A stretch of DNA of 16,324 nucleotides from Oscillospiraceae bacterium (GTDB lineage: Bacteria; Bacillota; Clostridia; Oscillospirales; Oscillospiraceae). Where the stretch lies: the NCBI GenBank assembly GCA_017624645.1, contig JAGAMQ010000081.1:1-16324 (forward strand), read 5' to 3'. Each line of letters starts with the position of its first letter. Position 1 is the stretch's first letter. The notes under the pieces are model-generated. The model was not told the DNA's origin and did no database searches. It saw only the letters and a program-made list of their open reading frames with translations. Made by a program: the position numbers and the translations under genes. Of this stretch, positions 9,295 to 16,309 are shown piece by piece.

Positions 9295-10284
9295 TTACAG
9301 CTGCTGCTGCCGGATCAACCCGCAAAGATCCGCACACACGGGATCCTCTTGCCCAAGGACCTGTATCAGGTTTTGACACATGGCATCGGTGTCAAAGCGG
9401 CAATTCTGCAGTGCTTGGTTCAAAAGATCAGATACTTCCCAGTCCATGGAATCGGAATAGGTACGGACATTGCGGATAGCTCCGCTCTCCACCTGCAGCT
9501 CCAGCCGGATGCTGCCCCAGGGAAATCGTCCCTCACAGGCGAAACTAAAGGGAAGCCGCTGGCCGTAACACCAGTCCCAGCTGCCTAAGCTTTGCTTGGA
9601 TTTCAGGATTTGCTGCCGGGCTTCCTCAGGCAGGATAAAATCCTTCACCGGAAGTCCGTACACCCGGCTGAAAGCACTGCACATATGAATGCGCAAAATA
9701 TCGCAGGTAAGCTCCGGCGCAAGCTCCTTCAGGTTGACCACCCGAGAGCGGACGGATTGGATGCCCTTGGCTTCCAGCTTGGCCTTAGGAGGGGTCAGGT
9801 AGCGCTGTAGCTTGTCTTTGTCGACATCCACCAAAAGAGTTCCGTGGTGATAGGCGTGCCCTTGAGAGTGGAAAAATGCATTTCCCGAGAATTTTCTGCC
9901 GTCGGCAAGAAGGTCGTTTCGCCCGGACTTTTCCGCAAGGATGCCGAAATCCCTCAAGGCTGTTTGGATCACGGAAAGCTGTCGGTCCACGTCGTAGTCC
10001 TCATCCCGAACCAGGAAGGTGAAATTCAGATTTCCCAGATCATGGAATACGGCACCACCGCCGGACAGTCTGCGGGCAAGAATCCCGCCTTCTTCCTCCA
10101 GGAGACCGGTGCGACATTCTACCCAGGCGTTTTGATTTCGTCCGATGACCACAGTGTTTTTATTCTGCCAAAGATACAGGATGCACTGACCGGGCTTCAC
10201 CTGCTCCAGAAGATATTTTTCCAAAGCAATGTTGTAATGGGGGTCAAAGGTTGTGTGGTTGTAAATCAAAAGCTCCTGAATCAT
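9295..10284 (-). CDS. lplA: Lipoate-protein ligase A
   Basis: This 329-residue enzyme activates free lipoate (or octanoate) with ATP and attaches it to the lysine of lipoyl domains. The signature RRLSGGGAVFHDLGNLNF is at residues 71-88, and GRNDLLADGRKFSGNAF at 121-137 places the catalytic lysine at Lys131, close to its position in the well-known bacterial enzyme. HHGTLL follows near residue 145. The C-terminal accessory domain is present (about 245-329, with SLGSWDWCYGQRLPF and YSDSMDWE), so this is the two-domain, self-sufficient form. The start is the ATG at 10284, with a modest AGGA ten bases upstream. It is the first gene of a minus-strand operon with the papain-like gene. The E2 with three lipoyl domains encoded nearby is its obvious client. 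Confidence 0.94.
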   Translation of the reverse strand: MIQELLIYNHTTFDPHYNIALEKYLLEQVKPGQCILYLWQNKNTVVIGRNQNAWVECRTGLLEEEGGILARRLSGGGAVFHDLGNLNFTFLVRDEDYDVDRQLSVIQTALRDFGILAEKSGRNDLLADGRKFSGNAFFHSQGHAYHHGTLLVDVDKDKLQRYLTPPKAKLEAKGIQSVRSRVVNLKELAPELTCDILRIHMCSAFSRVYGLPVKDFILPEEARQQILKSKQSLGSWDWCYGQRLPFSFACEGRFPWGSIRLELQVESGAIRNVRTYSDSMDWEVSDLLNQALQNCRFDTDAMCQNLIQVLGQEDPVCADLCGLIRQQQL

Positions 10285-10341
10285 ATCATTACCGTCCTAT
10301 TGAGAATCGTATATAGGATATCACATTATTTTCTTCTTGGA

Positions 10342-10370
10342 AAGATAAAAATGTAAAAACGCATTGACAA
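10342..10370 (-). promoter_or_regulatory. Possible promoter of lplA
   Basis: On the minus strand TTGTCA (10370-10365) and TATCTT (10347-10342) are 17 bases apart, and the leader would be about 50 bases. The -35 overlaps, on the opposite strand, the TTGACA of the regulator gene promoter, so the two divergent promoters would share polymerase contact sites. Confidence 0.4.
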
Positions 10371-10393
10371 ATTGGTATAATGGGTGTTATATT
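10364..10393 (+). promoter_or_regulatory. Promoter of the DeoR-family regulator gene
   Basis: Consensus TTGACA at 10364-10369 and TATATT at 10388-10393 are 18 bases apart. A perfect TATAAT at 10376-10381 lies too close to this -35 and would need another -35. The -10 region and start site are covered by the repeated TGTTA/TAACA elements, as expected for autorepression. Confidence 0.55.
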
Positions 10394-10419
10394 TATGTTA
10401 CATTAACGAAGTTATAACA
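10385..10419. promoter_or_regulatory. Putative operator, two overlapping TGTTA-N14-TAAC(A/G) sites
   Basis: Two inverted repeats overlap: TGTTA-N14-TAACG at 10385-10408 and TGTTA-N14-TAACA at 10396-10419, shifted by 11 bases. They lie over the -10 and start region of the regulator promoter, about 15 bases upstream of the ATG. The same pattern is found at 11252-11285 in front of the E2 gene. An extra palindrome GTTATAAC occupies 10411-10418. Confidence 0.6.
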
Positions 10420-10432
10420 TTTGGGGGCTATT

Positions 10433-11182
10433 ATGTACAGTATTCGCCAGGAACAAATGCGGGAATATATCGAACAGAAAAATGTTGTGACCATCCGCCA
10501 GCTGCAGGAGCTGTTTCCCAATGTGTCGCTGATGACGATTCACCGGGATTTGGATGCCTTGGAGCGCAGCGGTGCGGTGGTAAAATTCCGGGGCGGTGCC
10601 AAATCGGTGCGCCATGCCGGTGATCCGGAGTTTAATGTCCGGATGCGGGAGAATAACCCCGGCAAGACGGAGATCGCCCGTAAGGCACTGTCATTGCTGC
10701 AACCTCACAGCTCTGTGTTTTTAGATGCCAGTACTACAAATCTTGCTCTGGCAAAGGAACTGCCCGATATCAACCTGAATATCTTTACTACCGGTCCTAG
10801 TATTGCCTTGGAGCTTTGCCGGCTGCATAACCCGGTGGTCACCCTGTGCTGCGGCACCATCAACCGGAAAAATTTGGCCCTTTCAGGACAAAATACGCTG
10901 CAAATGCTGGAGGGGATCAATATCGACCTTGCCTTTATCGGTGTGTCCGGCTGCTCTGTGGAAGCAGGCTTTACCTGCGGAACGGAAGGCGATATGCTGG
11001 TAAAGCGATTGGTGATCCAAAAGGCACGTACCAGTGTGATCATGTGCGGTCATGAAAAGTTCAGCAGTCTCATGCCCTATACCTTTGCCAAGCTTTCCGA
11101 TGTGGACTGCCTGATTTCCGACGGCCCGATCCCGGAGGCCTTCCAGCTGGCAGCCAAGGAAGCCGGCCTGCAAATTCTTTAA
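10433..11182 (+). CDS. DeoR-family transcriptional regulator
   Basis: This 249-residue protein is a DeoR-family regulator, usually a repressor released by a phosphorylated sugar. The N-terminal winged helix-turn-helix covers about residues 5-56 (QEQMREYIEQKNVVTIRQLQ, then LMTIHRDLDALERSGAVVKF, then RGGA). The C-terminal DeoRC effector domain covers about 75-235, with VFLDASTTNLALAKEL, TTGPSIALEL, IDLAFIGVSG and a late DVDCLISDGPI, all family hallmarks. ATG at 10433 was chosen; it has only a weak GGGGG site, and an in-frame TTG at 10421 is less likely. It is divergent from lplA, upstream of E2-E1 and separated from it by a terminator. Shared operator-like repeats before this gene and before E2 suggest it controls itself and the dehydrogenase operon. 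The effector is unknown. Confidence 0.92.
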   Translation: MYSIRQEQMREYIEQKNVVTIRQLQELFPNVSLMTIHRDLDALERSGAVVKFRGGAKSVRHAGDPEFNVRMRENNPGKTEIARKALSLLQPHSSVFLDASTTNLALAKELPDINLNIFTTGPSIALELCRLHNPVVTLCCGTINRKNLALSGQNTLQMLEGINIDLAFIGVSGCSVEAGFTCGTEGDMLVKRLVIQKARTSVIMCGHEKFSSLMPYTFAKLSDVDCLISDGPIPEAFQLAAKEAGLQIL

Positions 11183-11192
11183 AATAGTTGTT

Positions 11193-11229
11193 TCACCCGC
11201 TATCCTCACCGGTGGCGGGTGACTTTTTT
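11193..11229 (+). terminator. Intrinsic terminator of the regulator gene
   Basis: TCACCCGC (11193-11200) pairs with GCGGGTGA (11215-11222), followed by CTTTTTT. The 14-base loop contains the short self-complementary CACCGGTG. It separates the regulator transcript from the E2-E1 operon. Confidence 0.78.
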
Positions 11230-11240
11230 CAAAATAGCTA

Positions 11241-11270
11241 TTGACGAATGGTGTTACGATAAGTTATAAT
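11241..11270 (+). promoter_or_regulatory. Promoter of the E2-E1 operon
   Basis: TTGACG at 11241-11246 and TATAAT at 11265-11270 are 18 bases apart. The -10 lies inside the repeated TGTTA/TAACA operator-like region. The ribosome binding site AGGAGGG at 11290-11296 is six bases from the E2 ATG, so the leader is only about 25 bases. Confidence 0.7.
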
Positions 11271-11285
11271 TAACAAGCTATAACA
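11252..11285. promoter_or_regulatory. Putative operator of the E2-E1 operon, two overlapping sites
   Basis: TGTTA-N14-TAACA at 11252-11275 has the same half-sites and the same 14-base spacing as the site at 10396-10419. A second copy, AGTTA-N14-TAACA at 11262-11285, is shifted by 10 bases. The region covers the -10 and the expected start site, a position that would block polymerase. Confidence 0.65.
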
Positions 11286-11302
11286 AAATAGGAGGGTATA
11301 TC

Positions 11303-13162
11303 ATGGCAAATGCTGTCATCATGCCAAAGGCCGGTATTACAGTGGAGAGCTGTATCATGGGCCAGTGGCTGAAAAATGTCGGTGATCCCGTCAAGGTCGG
11401 CGACATCCTGTTTACTTACGAGACCGACAAGGCTGCTTTCGAGTGCGAGTCCACCGCAGAGGGCACTCTGCTGGAGCAGTTCTTTGAGGAGGGCGACGAG
11501 GTTCCCTGCCTGGTGAACGTCTGCGCCATTGGCAATCCCGGTGAGGACTGCTCTGCTCTGAAGGGCGGTAGCGGTGCCGCTGCCGAGGAAGCCCCTGCCG
11601 CAGCTGCTGCGCCTGCTGCCGCACCTGCCGCTGCTCCCGCAGCTGCCGCTACCAACGCCCAGGGCGTGCTGATGCCCAAGGCCGGTATCACGGTGGAAAG
11701 CTGTATCATCGGCGAGTGGCTGAAGAATGTGGGCGATCAGGTGAAGGTGGGCGACATCCTGTTTACTTATGAGACCGACAAGGCTTCCTTCGAGTGCGAG
11801 TCCACTGCCGAAGGTACCCTGCTGGACATCTTCTACGAGGCAGGCGACGAGGTCCCCTGTCTGGTCAATGTTTGTGCTGTGGGTAATCCCGGCGATCCTA
11901 CCGAGTGCCTCAAGGGCATCGGCGGCACTCCTGCTCCTGCAGAGGAAGCTGCCCCTGCAGCAGCCGCTGCTCCCGCTGCCGCAGCACCTGCTGCCGGTGG
12001 TGTGGAAGCTGTTATCATGCCCAAGGCCGGCATCACTGTGGAAAGCTGCCTCATCGGCGAGTGGCAGAAGAAGGTTGGCGACTACGTGAAGGTGGGCGAC
12101 ATCCTGTTCACCTACGAGACCGACAAGGCTTCCTTCGAGTGCGAGTCCACCGCAGAGGGCACTTTGCTGGAGATCCTGTATCAGGAGGGCGACGAGGTTC
12201 CCTGCCTGCAGCCCGTTTGTAACATCGGTGTTGCCGGCGGTGCAGCCGCACCTGCTGCTTCCGGTGCAGCCGTGTCTCCCAGAGCCAAGAAGCTGGCAGC
12301 CGCTGCCGGTGTGGATGCAGCCCAGGCTACCGGTACCGGCCCCAACGGCCGTGTCATCGAGCGGGATGTGCAGACACTCATTGCCAACCAGCCTGCTCAG
12401 GCACCTGCACAGGTTCCTGCTCAGGCTCCTGCCGCAGCACCCGCAGCTGCACCTGCCGCCGACGAGGCAGAGTACAAGGACGTGAAGTTCAGCGGCATCC
12501 GCCGTGCTATCAGCAAGTCCATGCATCAGAGCCTTTCCACCATGGCTCAGCTGACCCATACCACCAGCTTCGATGCCACTGCCATCCTGGCTTACAGAAA
12601 GCAGCTTAAGGCAGCAGGTGAGGAGTATGCTGGCATCACTTTGGGAGATATCATCCTGTATGCGGTTTCCCGTACTCTGCTGAACCACCCCGACCTCAAC
12701 GCTAACATGCTGGATGACAACTCCATCCGCCTGTTTAACCATGTCAACCTGGGCGTGGCTGTGGATACTCCCAGAGGACTGATGGTTCCCACCATCTTCC
12801 ATGCCGACGAGATGAGCCTGCTGGAGATCTCCAAGGCTGTCAAGGAACTGGCAGCGGAGTGCCGTGGCGGCGCTATCAGCCCCGACAAGCTTTCCGGCGG
12901 CAGCTTCACTGTTTCCAATCTGGGCAACATGGGCGTGGAATCCTTCACTCCCGTGATCAATCCTCCCCAGACCGGTATCCTGGGCGTTTGCGGCACTGTT
13001 GACCGTGTCCGTAAGGGCAAGGATGGCTCCATCGAGATCTACCCCGCTATGGGCCTGAGCCTGACCTACGATCACCGTGCTGTGGACGGCAGCCCCGCTG
13101 CCCGCTTCCAGAAGGAGCTGGGTGCAAATCTGGAAAACTTCACCGCACTGCTTGCCAAGTAA
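11303..13162 (+). CDS. Dihydrolipoamide acyltransferase (E2) with three lipoyl domains
   Basis: This 619-residue protein is the E2 core of a 2-oxoacid dehydrogenase complex; it carries acyl groups on lipoyl arms and passes them to CoA. Order of parts: lipoyl domain 1 (about 3-82), Ala/Pro linker, lipoyl domain 2 (about 121-200), linker, lipoyl domain 3 (about 236-312), peripheral-subunit-binding domain (about 323-360, from VSPRAKKLAAAAGV to RVIERDVQTLI), Pro/Ala linker, catalytic domain (about 390-619). The lipoyl lysines sit in identical ETDKA motifs at Lys43, Lys160 and Lys275. The catalytic motif DHRAVDG has His591 and Asp595. Each lipoyl domain also has four cysteines at matching places. 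The fused E1 gene follows after 18 bases. The acyl specificity (pyruvate, branched-chain, acetoin or other) cannot be read from the sequence. Confidence 0.93.
   Translation: MANAVIMPKAGITVESCIMGQWLKNVGDPVKVGDILFTYETDKAAFECESTAEGTLLEQFFEEGDEVPCLVNVCAIGNPGEDCSALKGGSGAAAEEAPAAAAAPAAAPAAAPAAAATNAQGVLMPKAGITVESCIIGEWLKNVGDQVKVGDILFTYETDKASFECESTAEGTLLDIFYEAGDEVPCLVNVCAVGNPGDPTECLKGIGGTPAPAEEAAPAAAAAPAAAAPAAGGVEAVIMPKAGITVESCLIGEWQKKVGDYVKVGDILFTYETDKASFECESTAEGTLLEILYQEGDEVPCLQPVCNIGVAGGAAAPAASGAAVSPRAKKLAAAAGVDAAQATGTGPNGRVIERDVQTLIANQPAQAPAQVPAQAPAAAPAAAPAADEAEYKDVKFSGIRRAISKSMHQSLSTMAQLTHTTSFDATAILAYRKQLKAAGEEYAGITLGDIILYAVSRTLLNHPDLNANMLDDNSIRLFNHVNLGVAVDTPRGLMVPTIFHADEMSLLEISKAVKELAAECRGGAISPDKLSGGSFTVSNLGNMGVESFTPVINPPQTGILGVCGTVDRVRKGKDGSIEIYPAMGLSLTYDHRAVDGSPAARFQKELGANLENFTALLAK
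11309..12240 (+). repeat. Three tandem lipoyl-domain repeats
   Basis: Three copies of a domain of about 80 codons start near 11309, 11660 and 12005; their P-K-A-G-I-T-V-E-S-C motifs are 117 and 115 residues apart. The core from VKVGDILFTYETDKA through FECESTAEGTLL is almost identical in protein, and long stretches are identical in DNA too. Copies 1 and 3 match for more than 25 consecutive bases around 11448 and 12144. They are joined by Ala/Pro-rich linkers encoded by GCT, GCC, GCA and CCT codons. Recent duplication or gene conversion within the gene is likely. Confidence 0.9.
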
Positions 13163-13180
13163 TATAAGGAGGTAACTGAT

Positions 13181-15655
13181 ATGCCTAAGAGTTTGTTTGT
13201 GGATCCTTCTGTGGTCAGAGCACCCAGTAAGGTGTCCTTCAACGACATTCCCGTTAACCAATATAACAAGACCGTTGCCGAAGAGCTGGCTTCCGGTAAG
13301 TTCACCAAGGAAGACCTGATCCGGATCTTCCGGGACATGACCGTTCTGCGTGAGTTTGAGACCATGCTCAACTCCATCAAGACCCAGGGCGGCTACAACG
13401 GCATCGACCATACTTATCCCGGTCCTGCGCACCTGTCCATCGGTCAGGAAGCAGCTTGTGTCGGCCAGGCTTACCTGCTGGATGAGAACGACTTCGCTTT
13501 CGGTTCTCACCGCTCTCACTCCGAGATCCTGGCAAAGGCTCTGTCCACCATCAACAAGATGTCCGACGAGCAGCTGATGAATGTCATGGAGAACTTCCTG
13601 GAAGGCAAGTGCCTCCGGGCTGCTCAGAAGCTGGGCGAGGCTAAGGATACCAAGGATCTGGCCATCCGCTTCATCCTGTACGGTACTCTGTCTGAGATCT
13701 TTGCCCGTGAGACCGGCTTCCACCTGGGTATGGGCGGCTCCATGCACGCATTCTTCCTGCCCTTCGGCATTTACCCCAACAACGCCATCGTGGGCGGCTC
13801 CGGCACCATTTCCACCGGTTCTGCTCTGTACAAGAAGGTCAACAACAAGAAGGGTATCGTTGTTTGTAACATCGGTGACGCTTCCATGGCTCGTGGTCCT
13901 GTGTGGGAAGCTCTGAACTTCTCCGCCATGGATCAGTACAAGACTCTGTGGGAGTCCCACAACGATGGTATGCCCATCCTGTACAACATCTTCAACAACT
14001 CCTACGGTATGGGCGACCAGACCCGCGGCGAGACCATGGGTCAGGGCGTGATGGCCCGTATCGCTTCCGGTGTCAGCCCCACCCAGTTCCATGCTGAGAC
14101 CGTTGACGGCTTCAATCCTCTGGCAGTGATCGATGCCATGGAGCGCAAGCTGGAGCTGCTGCGCAACGGCCAGGGCCCGGTGATGCTGGAAACCCTGACC
14201 TACCGCTTCTCCGGTCACTCCGTCTCCGACCAGAACGCATACCGTACCAAGGAAGAGATGGACGCCTGGAAGGAAGTCGATCCTCTGACCACCTATCCCG
14301 CGGCCCTGATCGAAGCCGGTGTTTGCACTCAGGCCGAGGTGGACGCCATCCTGGCAGAGACCAAGGAGCGCATGACCATCATCTGCCGTGCTGCTGCTGA
14401 TCCCGAGATCAGCCCCTACTGCGACTTCAAGAAGGATCCCGCTGTTGTGGAGCGTCTGATGTTCTCCAACCAGAAGGTGGATCGCTTTGATGACCGTGAG
14501 CCCGAGTTCACCGTTCCCAAGGAAGAGGCCGAGGGCTATAAGAAGATCAAGTCCAAGGAGCGCAGCCCCATTGATGCTAACGGCAAGCCCGTGTCCAAGA
14601 TGAAGCTGTATAACCTCCGTGACGGCCTCAGTGAGGTCATCTGGGACCGCTTCTACGAGGATCCCACCATGATCGCTTACGGCGAAGACTGCCGTGACTG
14701 GGGCGGTGCATTTGCTGTGTACCGTGGTATGATGGATGCCCTGCCTCATTGCCGTTTGTTTAACTCTCCTCTGGCTGAAGGCGCCATCGTCGGTACCGCT
14801 GTCGGCTACGCTCTGTCCGGCGGCCGTGCGCTGGTGGAGCTGATGTATGCTGACTTCATCGGCTGCGCCGGTGACGAGATCTTCAACCAGATGGCAAAGT
14901 GGCAGTCCATGTCCGCTGGCATCCTGAAGATGCCTCTGGTTCTGCGTGTTTCCGTCGGTTCCAAGTACGGTGCACAGCACTCTCAGGACTGGACCGCTCT
15001 GTGTGCACACATCCCCGGCCTGAAGGTCTGCTTCCCTGCAACTCCCTGGGAGGCTAAGGGTCTGATGGAGACCGCTCTGAAGGGTACCGACCCTGTGGTG
15101 TTCTTCGAGAGCCAGAGAATCTACGATGTGGGTGAGCAGTTCCACGAGGGTGGCGTTCCCACTGAACGTTACGAGATCGAGATCGGCGACACCAACAAGG
15201 TCCGTGACGGTAAGGATGTCACCATCCTGACCCTGGGTGCTGTTCTGTACCGTGCTATGGATGCAGCCAAGACCCTGTCCGAGAAGTACGGCATGGAGGC
15301 TGATGTGATCAACCTGCACTCTATGGTGCCCCTGGATTACACCAAGATCTTCGAGTCCGTCCGCAAGACCGGCCGTGTGATCCTGGTTTCCGATGCCTGC
15401 GCAAGAGGCTCCTTCATGAACGACGTGGCAAAGACCATCACTGAGCAGTGCTTCGACGATCTGGATGCACCTCCTGTGGTCATCGGCGCCCGTAACTGGA
15501 TCACTCCTCCCTTCGAGTTCGACGAGTTCTTCTTCCCCCAGGCAAGTTGGATCATCGATGCCATCCACGAGAAGCTGGTTCCCCTGGAGGGCCACACTCT
15601 GGAGAACAGCTGCGACGAGGCAGAGACTGTCCGCCGCGCAAAGGCAGGCGTGTAA
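13181..15655 (+). CDS. 2-oxoacid dehydrogenase E1, fused alpha and beta subunits
   Basis: This 824-residue thiamine-diphosphate enzyme decarboxylates a 2-oxoacid and acylates the lipoyl arms of E2. The alpha half (about 1-430) has HLSIGQEAACVGQA, then SHRSHSE with His113, GGSMHAF with His189, and the cofactor site Gly232-Asp233-Ala234 followed by Asn272-Asn273 in FNNSYGMGDQ. The beta half starts near Met474 and has YGEDCRDWGGAF, the cofactor-activating Glu533 in PLAEGAIVG, and His600 in HSQDWTALCAHIPGLKV. A charged linker (about 430-473) joins them. Odd points: GDA replaces the usual GDG; the GDG-to-NN spacing is about ten residues longer than in common E1-alpha; and about 45 extra residues lie between His113 and GGSMH. 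AAGGAGG precedes the start. The specificity is unknown. Confidence 0.9.
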   Translation: MPKSLFVDPSVVRAPSKVSFNDIPVNQYNKTVAEELASGKFTKEDLIRIFRDMTVLREFETMLNSIKTQGGYNGIDHTYPGPAHLSIGQEAACVGQAYLLDENDFAFGSHRSHSEILAKALSTINKMSDEQLMNVMENFLEGKCLRAAQKLGEAKDTKDLAIRFILYGTLSEIFARETGFHLGMGGSMHAFFLPFGIYPNNAIVGGSGTISTGSALYKKVNNKKGIVVCNIGDASMARGPVWEALNFSAMDQYKTLWESHNDGMPILYNIFNNSYGMGDQTRGETMGQGVMARIASGVSPTQFHAETVDGFNPLAVIDAMERKLELLRNGQGPVMLETLTYRFSGHSVSDQNAYRTKEEMDAWKEVDPLTTYPAALIEAGVCTQAEVDAILAETKERMTIICRAAADPEISPYCDFKKDPAVVERLMFSNQKVDRFDDREPEFTVPKEEAEGYKKIKSKERSPIDANGKPVSKMKLYNLRDGLSEVIWDRFYEDPTMIAYGEDCRDWGGAFAVYRGMMDALPHCRLFNSPLAEGAIVGTAVGYALSGGRALVELMYADFIGCAGDEIFNQMAKWQSMSAGILKMPLVLRVSVGSKYGAQHSQDWTALCAHIPGLKVCFPATPWEAKGLMETALKGTDPVVFFESQRIYDVGEQFHEGGVPTERYEIEIGDTNKVRDGKDVTILTLGAVLYRAMDAAKTLSEKYGMEADVINLHSMVPLDYTKIFESVRKTGRVILVSDACARGSFMNDVAKTITEQCFDDLDAPPVVIGARNWITPPFEFDEFFFPQASWIIDAIHEKLVPLEGHTLENSCDEAETVRRAKAGV

Positions 15656-15661
15656 TTTATC

Positions 15662-16309
15662 ATGGAAATCAGACGGACAGCCAACGCAGGGGTGCTGCTG
15701 AAGCTGGACGGCGTATCGATCCTTTTGGACGGCGTGTGCCGGGAGGTCAAGCCCTACCCGGTCACGCCTCCTCAGGAGCGGGACGCTTTGCTTGCGAGCT
15801 TTCCGGATCTGGTTGCCTTTACCCACGCTCATAAAGACCACTATGACCCCGGTTATGCTGCACAGTACCAAAAGCAGACAGCCGGGGTCCTTTTGGGTCC
15901 TAAGGAGCTTCCGGGATGCCAGGCAACCACGGAGCCGGTTTGCGTAGGCGGCGTGACGGTTACGCCTATTCCCAGCCGCCACATCGGTGGGGCGGGGAAG
16001 ACGGTGGCACATGTAAGCTTTCTGATAGAAGGGAGCAAACGCATCCTTTTTACCGGTGATGCATCGCCCAGGGGCTGGCGAAGGGATCCCCGGGCGTCCC
16101 ATGTGGATGTGCTGTTGGTGCCCTATGCCTATGCCAACACACCGGCTGCATGGAACCTTACAAAGCAGCTTGATCCCAAATCGGTGATCCTACTGCATAT
16201 GCCTGCACGGGAGGATGATGACATCGGCTTATGGCAGGCGGTAGAGGAAACGGCAGGGGAGGATTCTCTTCTGCAGATCCTCTCCATGGAGCAAAGCATT
16301 GTACTTTAG
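15662..16309 (+). CDS. Metallo-beta-lactamase-fold hydrolase
   Basis: This 215-residue protein has a complete metal-binding set of the metallo-beta-lactamase superfamily: His55, His57, Asp59 and His60 in THAHKDHYDP, His107 in SRHIGG, Asp133 in FTGDAS, and His179 in LLHMP. It is short and resembles the UlaG-like/Zn-dependent hydrolase branch more than glyoxalase II or true lactamases. The reaction cannot be assigned. It starts only six bases after the E1 stop and lacks a good ribosome binding site at normal distance (AAAGGCAGG is about 14 bases away, inside the E1 gene), so it is probably translated by coupling or reinitiation. Codon use is more mixed than in E1/E2, fitting lower expression. 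Confidence 0.82.
   Translation: MEIRRTANAGVLLKLDGVSILLDGVCREVKPYPVTPPQERDALLASFPDLVAFTHAHKDHYDPGYAAQYQKQTAGVLLGPKELPGCQATTEPVCVGGVTVTPIPSRHIGGAGKTVAHVSFLIEGSKRILFTGDASPRGWRRDPRASHVDVLLVPYAYANTPAAWNLTKQLDPKSVILLHMPAREDDDIGLWQAVEETAGEDSLLQILSMEQSIVL

Noticed and set aside
11270..16102. Minus-strand open frame of about 1610 codons opposite E2 and E1
   Set aside because: Its translation is a low-complexity mirror of the sense codons, rich in His, Gly, Leu, Gln and Val with no recognisable domain. The plus-strand genes are unmistakable. It results from codon bias.
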